DNA of 64,000 nucleotides from Pseudoneobacillus sp052180215 (GCF_052180215.1 NZ_CP197471.1:1770001-1834000); one strand, 5' to 3'; shown: positions 27,102 through 35,145, counted from the first letter of the stretch. The notes: generated from the letters alone by a model not told the origin. A program made the numbers and translations.

Positions 27102-28925
27102 ATGCTTTCTTCATTGAAAAGGTTGTTAATAGGTAGACCATTAAAATCAACAGAACTAGGAGAGCATAAGCTAAATAAATTAAAGGCTTTAGCAATTCTC
27201 TCTTCGGATGCCCTTTCATCTGTTGCGTATGGTCCAGAGCAAATTTTATTAGTATTGGTAACGGTTAGTACTGTTGCCTATTGGTATTCAATCCCGATTG
27301 CTATAGGGGTTTTGGTTTTATTAGCAGCACTTATATTATCTTATCGCCAAATTATTTATTCCTATCCAAATGGCGGTGGTGCATACGTTGTATCTAAGGA
27401 AAATCTTGGAGTAAATTATGGCTTAATTGCTGGTGGTTCCTTGTTAGTTGATTACATACTTACAGTTGCCGTTAGTGTATCCGCTGGAACAGATGCGATT
27501 ACCTCTGCGTTTCCATCATTACATCAGCATACAGTAGGCATTTCCATCATTTTTGTTATTATTATTACCATCTTAAACTTAAGGGGATTAACGGAGTCTG
27601 CTTCTTTTTTAGCCTATCCGGTTTATTTATTTGTCCTTGCTTTGTTTATTTTAATAGGGGTTGGCATATACAAAATACTCACTGGTCAAGTATCACCAGA
27701 ATTGCATGCACCTATAGGGACTCCAGTTGCAGGAATTTCATTATTTCTTTTACTGAAGGCTTTTGCATCAGGAAGCTCAGCTTTAACCGGGGTTGAAGCA
27801 ATATCCAATGCCATTCCAAATTTTAAAGATCCGGCACCGAAAAATGCTGCGAAAACACTTGCTTCAATGGGAATACTGCTTGGTATATTATTTTCAGGAA
27901 TCATTTACTTAGCGTATTACTATGGCATATCACCAAAGGTCGAAGAAACGGTTGTCTCGCAAATAGCAGAAGATACTTTCGGTAGAAGTGTAGTCTATTA
28001 TTTTATCCAGGGTACAACCGCCTTGATCCTTATTCTTGCTGCAAATACGGGCTATTCGGCTTTCCCGATGTTGGCTTTTAGTTTAGCAAAAGATAAATAT
28101 ATACCAAGAATGTTTACAATACGAGGAGACCGACTAGGCTATTCAAATGGAATAATTACGTTAGGAATTGCATCTATTTTCTTAATTGTTGTTTTTGGTG
28201 GACATACTGAGCAATTAATTCCTTTATACGCGGTCGGGGTGTTCATTCCTTTTACGCTTTCACAGACTGGTATGACAATAAAGTGGATTCGTGAAAAACC
28301 AAAAGGTTGGATCTTTAAACTACTTGCAAATTCTTTAGGAGCTTTTATTAGTTTTGTGGTTACTATCATGTTCTTTTTAACAAAATTTGAACAAGTATGG
28401 TCCGTTTTAGTTTTTGTTCCTGCTATTGTTTTCGTTTTCCACCGTATTAAGAAGCACTACGAATTAGTAGGGGAGCAATTAAGAATTAATCCGAATGAGC
28501 CAGCAATTCCAATTGAAGGGAATGTCATCATAGTTCCTGTTGCGGGGATGACAAAGGTCGTTGAGAATTCTATTAATTATGCGAAATCCTTAACAGATCA
28601 AGTCATTGCTGTTTATATTGCTTTTGAAAGAGAAGATGAAAAAATATTTGAGGAGAAATGGAATAATCTCCATCCCGATGTTAGATTAGTAACCTTACAT
28701 TCACAATATCGAAGTATTATCCACCCGTTAACCAAATTTATTGATACTGTTGAACATAAAGCAAGGGAATCAAATTATTGGGTTACTGTTTTAATCCCTC
28801 AGTTTGTCCCTAAAAAGAGTTGGCACAATATCCTTCATAACCAATCTAGTTTAATGATTCGGACGTACCTACTGTTCAATCGAAACGTAATTGTAGCTAC
28901 ACTTCCATATCATTTTAAGAAATAA
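27102..28925 (+). CDS. kimA: High-affinity potassium importer KimA (YdaO), APC superfamily
   Basis: A 607-residue protein. About 12 membrane helices (residues about 28-450) are followed by a 150-residue cytoplasmic C-terminal domain (VIIVPVAGMTKVVENSINYAKSLTDQVIAVYIAFERE...), a USP-like fold. The N-terminus LSSDALSSVAYGPEQILLVL and the SGSSALTGVEAISNAIPNFKDP helix are hallmarks of KimA/KUP-like K+/H+ symporters. The upstream c-di-AMP riboswitch confirms the identity. AGAGGTG precedes the ATG. A weak terminator follows (AGAGGTGGATT / ATCTGCCTCT with T7, 28935-28968). Confidence 0.95.
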   Translation: MLSSLKRLLIGRPLKSTELGEHKLNKLKALAILSSDALSSVAYGPEQILLVLVTVSTVAYWYSIPIAIGVLVLLAALILSYRQIIYSYPNGGGAYVVSKENLGVNYGLIAGGSLLVDYILTVAVSVSAGTDAITSAFPSLHQHTVGISIIFVIIITILNLRGLTESASFLAYPVYLFVLALFILIGVGIYKILTGQVSPELHAPIGTPVAGISLFLLLKAFASGSSALTGVEAISNAIPNFKDPAPKNAAKTLASMGILLGILFSGIIYLAYYYGISPKVEETVVSQIAEDTFGRSVVYYFIQGTTALILILAANTGYSAFPMLAFSLAKDKYIPRMFTIRGDRLGYSNGIITLGIASIFLIVVFGGHTEQLIPLYAVGVFIPFTLSQTGMTIKWIREKPKGWIFKLLANSLGAFISFVVTIMFFLTKFEQVWSVLVFVPAIVFVFHRIKKHYELVGEQLRINPNEPAIPIEGNVIIVPVAGMTKVVENSINYAKSLTDQVIAVYIAFEREDEKIFEEKWNNLHPDVRLVTLHSQYRSIIHPLTKFIDTVEHKARESNYWVTVLIPQFVPKKSWHNILHNQSSLMIRTYLLFNRNVIVATLPYHFKK

Positions 28926-28934
28926 ATAGAAGCT

Positions 28935-28968
28935 CAGAGGTGGATTGTAAAAATCTGCCTCTTTTTTT
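28935..28968 (+). terminator. Terminator after kimA
   Basis: Stem AGAGGTGGAT / ATCTGCCTCT (G-U pairs) followed by T7. Confidence 0.75.
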
Positions 28969-29111
28969 ATGAAATGTACTGACAAATTTTGTTATGTAAT
29001 TACGTAAAGTTTATTTTACAATAGAAAGTAAAGATAAAAAATAACATTGTAATTGAATAATAGATGCTTTTTGCTATTAGGTATAACAAAAATGATAAGG
29101 TTGGTTTGAAA

Positions 29112-29579
29112 ATGCAGACGGAAAATAAGTTGGATTTTGTTATTAGAGAGATTGAAATAAATGATACAGAAGTTGCCAAAGGGATTATCCTTGAAGGTAT
29201 GAAAGAAAGATTTGGATTTTTAGACTATTCATTTAATCAAGATTTAAACGACATTATGAAAAATTATATTGAAATCGGTGATACGTTTCTTGTAGGTGTA
29301 AAAAATGAAATCCTTGTCTGTACAGGGGCGCTTACAAAAGAAAGGGAAGGTGTAGGGCGAATTCAACGAATGTCAGTCAAGCAAGAATATAGAGGTATGG
29401 GCTTCGCAAGGCAAATGCTTCAGCAACTGGAGTCCCTAGCTATCGAAAAAGGCTACAAAAAGCTATTATTAGAAACGAATATAGAATGGTTTAGCGCTAT
29501 TGAATTATATAAATCTACTGGCTATACGATTTATGAAAACGAGGGAACACAAAGTCATTTTTATAAAGAAATAGGGTAA
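29112..29579 (+). CDS. GNAT family N-acetyltransferase
   Basis: About 155 residues. The GNAT core is plain: GRIQRMSVKQEYRGMGFARQMLQQLESLAIEKGYKKLLLETNIE, with the Y-R-G-M-G-F acetyl-CoA loop, and the closing AIELYKSTGYTIYENEG. The in-frame ORF extends to 29064, but the ATG at 29112 (MQTENK) follows an AAGG-containing leader and gives a usual N-terminus. Start confidence is moderate. Substrate unknown. Confidence 0.85.
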   Translation: MQTENKLDFVIREIEINDTEVAKGIILEGMKERFGFLDYSFNQDLNDIMKNYIEIGDTFLVGVKNEILVCTGALTKEREGVGRIQRMSVKQEYRGMGFARQMLQQLESLAIEKGYKKLLLETNIEWFSAIELYKSTGYTIYENEGTQSHFYKEIG

Positions 29580-29580
29580 C

Positions 29581-29615
29581 AAAAAACTGGATAGAGTACT
29601 ATCCAGTTTTTTCGT
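29581..29615 (+). terminator. Terminator after GNAT gene
   Basis: 14-bp stem AAAAAACTGGATAG / CTATCCAGTTTTTT. Confidence 0.9.
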
Positions 29616-29645
29616 AATAGATAGATATTTATGTTTGAGGATAAT

Positions 29646-29733
29646 CGAAAAGTCGAGTAGTAAATCAATTTGAAACTCGAGCATAAAATCAAAAAGTCGA
29701 GCATACCCAATTGAAACTTGAGTATAATTCAAA
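29646..29733. repeat. Dispersed TATGCTCGACTTTT repeat, four half-units in reverse orientation
   Basis: On the minus strand this region reads TATACTCAAGTTTC, TATGCTCGACTTTTT, TATGCTCGAGTTTC and TACTCGACTTTT. These are variants of the half-unit that makes the 41-bp array at 17770-18015, and here too TCGAC and TCGAG/TCAAG forms alternate. It lies between the terminators of two convergent genes. Confidence 0.75.
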
Positions 29734-29819
29734 AACGTGACGCAATTTTATCGAGAATTCAAAGCTTTTTTTAAAAAAAAGAACCAGAAGCTTACGATTC
29801 TGGCTCTCTAACTTAATCT

Positions 29820-30734
29820 TTAAGCACTTTTTCCAGATCCAACAGCCAAGGAAGGTTTAGTAGCCGGCATATTTGCAATAAATACCCCAACTAATACCAT
29901 AAGACCTCCAATTATTTGACTAAGAAGAATAGGATTCCCGAGAACAAAGTGAGAAGCGACAATCGCAACAAATGGTTGAATATTCATAAACATAGAAGCG
30001 GTTCCAGCCCCAACCTCTGAGACGCCTTTGTTCCACCAAAATCCAGCTAAACCTTGAGCAATGATACCTGCAGCAATCAGTAGTCCCCACATTAAATAAG
30101 AATCACTTATCACCCAACCACTAACAAAGTGTTCGACACCCGCTGCAGGAATCATTAATACACTTCCGAGAACGGTAGCGTAAATAGTGATAACATAGGA
30201 GTTCATTGTTTTCGATAAACCTCTGATAAATAGAATACTGATCGAAAGACATAACATAGCTATGAATATATTTAGATCACCAAATGATATTTTAAGTGAG
30301 CCACCAGCCACTCCGATGATGGAGAAAACGCCTATTAAACTGATTACGGCACCTACACTTTTCTTTACAGTTAATTTTACCTTGTAGATTAATCTTTCTA
30401 ATAGAATGGTAGCAATCGGTGACATCGCTATGATTAAAGATGCGTTAGCAGGTGTGGTATGATGCAGCCCTGTAAAATAAAAGGTTTGGTTAAAGAGCGT
30501 GCCAAAAATTCCGACACCGGCTAAATATTTCCATTCAGTTGCAGATGGGATTTTTAAACCTTTATTGAAAATCGCAACTAGTATTAAAAATAAAGATGTA
30601 AAACAAATACGCACTGTTGATAAAAAAACGGGAGAGAAACCCTGAAGTAGATAGGCACTTACTGGGTAATTACATCCCCATAACACTGAAACTAAAAATA
30701 AATTGATAAAGGCTTTTTGATGACGAAAAGTCAT
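29820..30734 (-). CDS. EamA/DMT family transporter
   Basis: A 10-helix drug/metabolite transporter (about 304 residues) with the two EamA repeats. The first is FINLFLVSVLWGCNYPVSAYLLQGFSPVFLSTVR...HHTTPANASLIIAMSPI. The second begins around SISILFIRGLSKTMNSYVITIYATVLG and ends with GAGTASMFMNIQPFVAIVASHFVLG. Substrate unknown, generally a metabolite exporter. The start is uncertain: GTG 30746 and TTG 30743 are in frame and the TTG is better spaced from AAAGG, while the ATG at 30734 gives the usual N-terminus. Confidence 0.88.
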   Translation of the reverse strand: MTFRHQKAFINLFLVSVLWGCNYPVSAYLLQGFSPVFLSTVRICFTSLFLILVAIFNKGLKIPSATEWKYLAGVGIFGTLFNQTFYFTGLHHTTPANASLIIAMSPIATILLERLIYKVKLTVKKSVGAVISLIGVFSIIGVAGGSLKISFGDLNIFIAMLCLSISILFIRGLSKTMNSYVITIYATVLGSVLMIPAAGVEHFVSGWVISDSYLMWGLLIAAGIIAQGLAGFWWNKGVSEVGAGTASMFMNIQPFVAIVASHFVLGNPILLSQIIGGLMVLVGVFIANMPATKPSLAVGSGKSA

Positions 30735-30876
30735 ATGTACCAACACTTACCTTTCTATAATAAATAACGATTTATCCATTATAGCATGATGTTTCGGGAT
30801 GCGAAATAACATTTTTAAGTTGAAAGCGTTTTAATATTTAAGTATTTTACAACAGAGTCTAACCAACAATTATTTA

Positions 30877-30905
30877 TTGAAAATGAGTTTGAATCTTGGT
30901 AAAAT
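30877..30905 (+). promoter_or_regulatory. SigA promoter of the manganese-riboswitch transcript
   Basis: TTGAAA (30877-30882) and TAAAAT (30900-30905) are separated by 17 bases, about 60 bases upstream of the aptamer. Confidence 0.7.
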
Positions 30906-30960
30906 AAATGAAAGGCAAGAAATACCAATTGCTTTATGTTACCTTGTCATTTGAATAGTT

Positions 30961-31074
30961 CTAAAGGGGAGTAGCTTTTACAGTAAAGTCGTCAATACGG
31001 GATTTTTCCTCGGCTTTATGTGGCAACATTTGTTGTTAGCAAGACCTTTACCGATGATGGTGAAGGCCCTTTTT
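30961..31074 (+). ncRNA. Candidate yybP-ykoY (Mn2+) riboswitch
   Basis: The leader contains the two conserved halves of the yybP-ykoY class. The first is AAAGGGGAGTAGCTTTTA followed by GTCGTCAATACGGG. The second is GCAAGACCTTTACCGATGATGG, ending in TGAAGGCCCTTTTT. The 5' AAAGGG can pair with 3' CCCTTT to close the aptamer. A transcription terminator follows at once. These riboswitches bind Mn2+ and usually turn on manganese exporters (TerC, MntP). The gene downstream is instead a Lys/His-rich peptide and a kinase. Identification is by motif recall. Confidence 0.82.
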
Positions 31075-31078
31075 ACCT

Positions 31079-31116
31079 AGGCACTTTTACTATCTAATTG
31101 TAAAAGTGCCTTTTTG
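31079..31116 (+). terminator. Terminator of the Mn riboswitch expression platform
   Basis: 12-bp stem AGGCACTTTTAC / GTAAAAGTGCCT followed by T5. It can be disrupted by pairing of its 5' arm region with the aptamer closing strand. Confidence 0.85.
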
Positions 31117-31182
31117 TATAAGACTCTTTTTCTAATACCTTTTAAATCGAAAAGGAGTAAAAATAATGAAGTGGGTGATAAA

Positions 31183-31362
31183 ATGTTGAAAAAATTATTA
31201 AAGGAAATCTTTAAAAGTAAATTACATGGGAAGCGTAATCACTACTCAAGCAGTGATTACAAAAAGAAGCATTATGGACATCATCCATCTAAATATGGCC
31301 ATCACTATTATAAGAAGAAACACAAATCAAGCGGCTTCTTTAAATCCTTTAGCAGCAGTTGA
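31183..31362 (+). CDS. Small Lys/His/Tyr/Ser-rich protein under Mn riboswitch
   Basis: A 59-residue, very basic protein. The N-terminal helix MLKKLLKEIFKSKLHGK is followed by a low-complexity tail rich in His, Tyr, Lys and Ser, including KKKHYGHHPSKYGHHYYKKKHK, and it ends SGFFKSFSSS. Seven or more His residues in the tail suggest metal binding or nucleic-acid/surface binding. I do not recognise a family. The ORF is open upstream into the terminator, but AAGTGGGTGAT sits before the ATG at 31183. Its stop lies five bases from the kinase ATG, which suggests translational coupling. Confidence 0.75.
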   Translation: MLKKLLKEIFKSKLHGKRNHYSSSDYKKKHYGHHPSKYGHHYYKKKHKSSGFFKSFSSS

Positions 31363-31367
31363 TTACA

Positions 31368-32156
31368 ATGATTGATAAGGTTTTAGATTTATTTGAAAGA
31401 CCACTTAAAAATGGTTATCTATTATATGAACGGTATCAGATCTCTCATTTTATTGGGAAAGGTAGTTATGGTTTAGCCTATCAAGCAATGGATGAGAAGA
31501 CAGGAAAAACGGTGGTTGTTAAACAATTAAGGAAAAGAAAAAATAGATCCCAAAAAAGGCTGTTAGAAAGAGAAGCAAAAATACTAAACAGTCTAAATCA
31601 TCCTGCCATCCCTGAATTACTAAATTTATTTGAAGAAGCAAACAGATATTACCTTATCATGGAGTATATGGAAGGTAAAAATGTCGAGGAAATCATTTTC
31701 TATGAACGAGTTAAATATGATGAAAAAGAAAGCTTTGAAACCTTACTTGAAGTTTTAAGGGTTATTCGTTCATTACATGAAAATGGGATTGTACATCGTG
31801 ATTTAAGATTACCTAATATTTTGATTCAAGATAAAAAGGTTTCAGTCATCGATCTAGGGTTAGCAGTTTGGATTCATGAAAAGGAACCAATCCCCCTTGA
31901 AGCACTGCCATTGGAAAAAAGAATGTATCGTGAAATATCATTCAAAAGTGATTTTTATGCGTTAGGACATTTCGTCTTATTTTTACTATATTCCAATTAT
32001 CAAGTTCACTCTTCCAAGAAGAACAGCTGGGAAGAGGAATTAAGTATTCATGAAAACTCGAAACATATTATTCGTCGGATGTTAAAATTAGATAGCAGTT
32101 ATGAAAACGTTGATGAAATCATAACGGATGTGGAAAAACATTTGAAATTAATATAG
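31368..32156 (+). CDS. Small serine/threonine protein kinase-like protein
   Basis: A 262-residue kinase domain with little else. The glycine loop is GKGSYGLAYQA, the ATP lysine is in KTVVVKQL, and alpha-C Glu is in LLEREAKIL. The catalytic loop is HRDLRLPNIL (HRD with Arg for the usual Lys and Asn kept), and the metal motif is DLG in SVIDLGLAV. Active-site Asp residues are retained, so it may be active despite the HRDLK-to-HRDLR change. It resembles B. subtilis YrzF-type kinases. It has no strong ribosome binding site and follows the His-rich peptide gene by five bases. Expression is expected to rise with Mn2+. Confidence 0.85.
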   Translation: MIDKVLDLFERPLKNGYLLYERYQISHFIGKGSYGLAYQAMDEKTGKTVVVKQLRKRKNRSQKRLLEREAKILNSLNHPAIPELLNLFEEANRYYLIMEYMEGKNVEEIIFYERVKYDEKESFETLLEVLRVIRSLHENGIVHRDLRLPNILIQDKKVSVIDLGLAVWIHEKEPIPLEALPLEKRMYREISFKSDFYALGHFVLFLLYSNYQVHSSKKNSWEEELSIHENSKHIIRRMLKLDSSYENVDEIITDVEKHLKLI

Positions 32157-32164
32157 CTTATCTA

Positions 32165-32202
32165 AGCCTGTAATCCCTTGATTACAGGCTATTTCTCTTT
32201 TT
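32165..32202 (+). terminator. Terminator after the kinase gene
   Basis: Stem AGCCTGTAATC / GATTACAGGCT followed by a T-rich run. Confidence 0.85.
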
Positions 32203-32376
32203 TTCAATCTTTGTAAGTTCAAAGGATGAATCAAAGGAGTTAATAGTATAAGACTAAAGTGATTTTTGTTTATTTTTTTAGAAGAGAATGATAACAATGA
32301 AAGTTTCGTCATATCTATAAATAATGGTGAATAGAAAAGAAAGAGATAACCCTTTTCAAGAATGGGAGAGTGTAGA

Positions 32377-32982
32377 ATGGAAGGTTTACAGGTGAATCAG
32401 GTATGGGGGATTGTTCTTGCTGCAGGATACTCAAAAAGAATGGGAACAGATAAAATGTTATTGCCTTATAAGGATAAGTCTATTCTTCGTCATGTCATTG
32501 ACCAAAGCTTAAACTCATCATTAAGCGGGATTTCGGTCGTTGTTAATCCTGAGATTCCAGGTTTATTTCAGGAAGCGGAGGGTGGAAATAAAATTCTTAT
32601 TAATGACCAAGCCAGTAAGGGGATGTCTACTTCCATAAAGTTAGGGATAAATTCTGTCCCTAATGACATGAAGGCGGTCATGTTCTTGCTTGGAGATCAG
32701 CCGCTTTTATCGAGTGAAGAAATCAATCGTGTCATTTATGAATACAATATCCACGGATCTTTAATGGTTCAGGCTTGTTATAAGGGAGAAAAAGGACACC
32801 CGGTCCTGTTTGATCGTGAGATGTTTCCTCATCTTTTAAATTTATCAGGTGATGAAGGCGCAAGATCTGTATTGAAAAAATATCAGAAACAAATTGTATT
32901 TGCGGAGATAAATAAAGATTTAATTAGAGATATTGACACCATAACAGATTACGAGGAACTCATAGGGGAAAAGGTAAGTTAG
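32377..32982 (+). CDS. MobA/MocA-like nucleotidyltransferase
   Basis: A 201-residue NTP transferase of the MobA-like family. WGIVLAAGYSKRMGTDKMLLPYKDKSILRHV is the nucleotide signature (L-A-A-G-x-S-x-R-M-G...K). FLLGDQPLLSSEEI carries the metal Asp, and HPVLFDREMFPHLLNLSGDEGARSVL is the MocA/PucB-like ending. MocA makes molybdopterin cytosine dinucleotide for xanthine dehydrogenase-type enzymes; B. subtilis PucB is similar. A CoxG-like gene nearby fits that theme, but no molybdenum enzyme gene is in the window. GGGAGAG fits the ATG at 32377. A DUF1259 gene follows 14 bases later. Confidence 0.85.
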   Translation: MEGLQVNQVWGIVLAAGYSKRMGTDKMLLPYKDKSILRHVIDQSLNSSLSGISVVVNPEIPGLFQEAEGGNKILINDQASKGMSTSIKLGINSVPNDMKAVMFLLGDQPLLSSEEINRVIYEYNIHGSLMVQACYKGEKGHPVLFDREMFPHLLNLSGDEGARSVLKKYQKQIVFAEINKDLIRDIDTITDYEELIGEKVS

Positions 32983-32996
32983 GAAGGTGGAATAAG

Positions 32997-33404
32997 ATGA
33001 GTAACTTTAATAACCTTTGTGATCAGTTTGCGAAAACATTAAATGGAAAAAGTAAGGTAAAACATGGAGTTTGTTCCGTTACACTAAACCGTCACTTAAA
33101 AGTGATGGTGCAAGGAAAACTTAGCTCATCTGTCACTCCTATAGAGGTATTATTTGAATCATTAGATGAAAATGGGAATGCACTCAATTTAGCAGAGATA
33201 GCGATATTGCAAGAAGAAATTCCTATGTTTATGCACTCTGTTGTCCAACAAGGGTTAATCGTGAGTGCGCTTCACAACCATTGGTTATATATGAATCCTT
33301 TAGTTCTCTATCTTCATATTCAATCTGTTGAGCCACCATTAAGCTTTGCTCAAAAAATAAAACATTCCTTTTCGTATTTAAAGAGTCAGCCAATGGCTGA
33401 ATAA
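32997..33404 (+). CDS. DUF1259 domain protein
   Basis: A 135-residue protein with no signal peptide. The hallmark of DUF1259 is visible at the C-terminal half: VVQQGLIVSALHNHWLYMNPLVLYLHIQSVEPPLSFAQKI, with a His pair (H-N-H and L-H-I). Upstream there is the strand GVCSVTLNRHLKVMVQGKLSSS. Function is not established. GGAAGGTGGAA precedes the ATG. It is probably cotranscribed with the MobA-like gene and ends in a bidirectional hairpin. Confidence 0.8.
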   Translation: MSNFNNLCDQFAKTLNGKSKVKHGVCSVTLNRHLKVMVQGKLSSSVTPIEVLFESLDENGNALNLAEIAILQEEIPMFMHSVVQQGLIVSALHNHWLYMNPLVLYLHIQSVEPPLSFAQKIKHSFSYLKSQPMAE

Positions 33405-33442
33405 ACAAAGCCAACTTTTTTAGAGTTGACTTTGTTTATTTA
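33402..33442. terminator. Terminator between DUF1259 and ymaF-like genes
   Basis: Imperfect stem AAACAAAGCCAACT / AGTTGACTTTGTTT with a T-rich end, between convergent genes. Confidence 0.75.
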
Positions 33443-33778
33443 TCTGGTTCCAGGAGCCGGTTGGTCTACGCCCTTTACATGATGTTTATGTCCGTTATCC
33501 TCTGATGTGAAAAAATCATAATAATGAACATGCATGCCATTTCCTACTGGAATGGCAGGGCCAGAGTAAGCTTTGTAGTGGTGAGTATGGCCATTTTCAA
33601 ATACTACGTAACCTTCTGTGTAATGTATATGATTGTTATCTTGAGTGGGAATCGGCGGTGAAGTTACATCTAAACATTGATGGACATGGCCAGAAGCCAT
33701 ACCTGTGTAATCCACGGAACCATGATTATGATGTGGGACAAATCCTTGGACAAAATCATCCTTGCTAATTCTATTCAT
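33440..33778 (-). CDS. YmaF family His-rich protein
   Basis: A 112-residue soluble protein made of repeated His-containing strands: HHNHGSVDY, GHVHQCLDVT, NNHIHYTEG, NGHTHHYKAYSG, NGMHVHYYD and NGHKHHVKG. The spacing of about 22 residues suggests a repeat fold with surface His clusters, as in YmaF. The ORF extends upstream to 33853, but GGAGTG sits six bases before the ATG at 33778, so I use the shorter form. Metal binding is likely but unproven. The adjacent 59-residue gene on the same strand is also His-rich. Confidence 0.85.
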   Translation of the reverse strand: MNRISKDDFVQGFVPHHNHGSVDYTGMASGHVHQCLDVTSPPIPTQDNNHIHYTEGYVVFENGHTHHYKAYSGPAIPVGNGMHVHYYDFFTSEDNGHKHHVKGVDQPAPGTR

Positions 33779-33910
33779 TGTATCACTCCATAAAGTTATT
33801 TTGTTGGTTGAGACAGTAAGTATGTACGGTGTGGTTTTCTGTTTCCTTATCAATTTATTTAATGATTACTTTAAATATGATTTAAGAATGATGTAACAAA
33901 AATTTTAATG

Positions 33911-33950
33911 AAAAAGCCCAAGCTTGTTTGCTTTGGGCTTGTAAAAAAAG
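33911..33950 (-). terminator. Terminator after the His/Gly/Tyr-rich small gene
   Basis: On the minus strand AAGCCCA and TGGGCTT form a stem followed by T5. Confidence 0.7.
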
Positions 33951-33967
33951 GTTGATAAATTTTACGA

Positions 33968-34147
33968 TTACCAATAAAAAGGATAACCACCATATCCGTG
34001 ATGCGGATGGATATGAGAAACGTGAGTATGGAAATGATGGTATGGATAGGCACCATATCCCAATCCGACTCCTAAATAACCCGGAAAACCTCCAAACATA
34101 CCCGCGGAAGGGTAAGGTCCAAATGTTCCAATATAAGCTCTATACAT
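33968..34147 (-). CDS. Small His/Gly/Tyr-rich protein (59 residues)
   Basis: Translated by hand from the minus strand: MYRAYIGTFGPYPSAGMFGG..., then GLGYGAYPYHHFHTHVSHIHPHHGYGGYPFYW. It has a Gly/Tyr/Phe-rich first half and nine His residues in a 17-residue stretch. The near-perfect GAGGAGGAAAG before the ATG, the terminator after the stop, and the unbroken frame support it as a real gene. It may bind metal, or be a spore-coat type protein as many His/Gly/Tyr-rich small Bacillus proteins are; this is inference. Confidence 0.8.
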   Translation of the reverse strand: MYRAYIGTFGPYPSAGMFGGFPGYLGVGLGYGAYPYHHFHTHVSHIHPHHGYGGYPFYW

Positions 34148-34377
34148 ATTCTTTCCTCCTCAGTTGAAATCATCATAGTGTATGTGTCCAATAGGAGGGA
34201 GGAAAAGAATTTGAATTAAAATAGGCTACTTCATTTCGATATATCCATTTCTTTTTTGTCCATATCCATTTCTTCTAAAGACTAAATGAAAGGCATATAT
34301 GTCTATGAAAGGATTTTTTCTATTCAAGACTCCCGACAAATTGGCCAACACATCATAAGTAAAGAAGGGGATATTAT

Positions 34378-34827
34378 ATGCCAAGCGGAATACATCATAT
34401 CGAAATAAACTTACCGATTGAGGACATTTGGAATTTTGTCAAGGATATGGACAATTGGGCACCACTTGTACCAGGATATATCCAACATGAAAAATTAAAT
34501 GAAAAACAATCTACTTGGGAATTTAAAAGTGATATCGGAATTATGAAAAAGAAAGTTAGTTTAATGATTACAATAAATGAGTGGATTGAGCCAACAAAGG
34601 TGATCTTTCAGTTAACAGGAATCAATGAAAAGTTCCGTGGCAATGGTTATTTTACAGCAGAGCCGCTTAGCTCTGAAAAAACAAAAATGACAGGATTCCT
34701 AGATATTCATGCAGAAGGAGCTATGGGAGGGATGGTTAATAATATTTTAAAAACCGTCGTTCCTAAAACAGCCGAAGAACTAGCTGAAGCTATCTCTTTA
34801 AAACTGGAAGAGTTAAAAATTAAATAA
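34378..34827 (+). CDS. SRPBCC/CoxG family protein
   Basis: A 149-residue START-like fold protein of the CoxG type. The N-terminal HHIEINLPIEDIWNFVKDMDNWAPLVPGYI and the closing GFLDIHAEGAMGGMVNNILKTVVPKTAEELAEAI match this family. CoxG-like proteins recruit molybdenum CO dehydrogenase-type enzymes to the membrane; many homologs in Bacilli have no assigned role. AGAAGGGGAT precedes the ATG. Monocistronic, with a terminator. Confidence 0.85.
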   Translation: MPSGIHHIEINLPIEDIWNFVKDMDNWAPLVPGYIQHEKLNEKQSTWEFKSDIGIMKKKVSLMITINEWIEPTKVIFQLTGINEKFRGNGYFTAEPLSSEKTKMTGFLDIHAEGAMGGMVNNILKTVVPKTAEELAEAISLKLEELKIK

Positions 34828-34848
34828 AGTATTATAAATAAGTACTTT

Positions 34849-34880
34849 AAGCCCAACGTAATTCGTTGGGCTTTTTTTCG
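34849..34880 (+). terminator. Terminator after the CoxG-like gene
   Basis: Stem AAGCCCAACG / CGTTGGGCTT followed by T7. Confidence 0.9.
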
Positions 34881-34909
34881 TTTTATAAATGATTTGAAAT
34901 TAAAGAAGT

Positions 34910-35145
34910 TATCGGACATAGAGTACGCTATTTGTGTCATTTACGCTATTTTGGAGGTGTTATCGGACACAGGGTACGCTATTGGCTTATCATGGCACAA
35001 AAATGGACACCTTTTACTTGGATAACGGAACGTGTGTCCTATAAGGGTGAGAAAACACCCATATTTTTATTAATAGCGGATTGTAGGTCCGATAAATGTT
35101 TTCTTTTATTTTTTTTGCGGACACAGGTTACGTTATATTGGCCAT
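34910..35145. repeat. Dispersed TATCGGACACAGG-TACCGTTAT repeats, array 1
   Basis: Five or so units related to TATCGGACACAGGTTCCGTTAT occur here: TATCGGACATAGAGTACGCTAT (34911), TATCGGACACAGGGTACGCTAT (34961), and reverse copies ATAACGGAACGTGTGTCC and ATAGCGGATTGTAGGTCCG, then GCGGACACAGGTTACGTTAT. Orientation alternates, so the arrays can fold on themselves. Each unit is a weak palindrome (ATCGGA/TCCGTTAT ends). The same family forms array 2 at 49350-49535. No coding role is credible. Confidence 0.75.
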
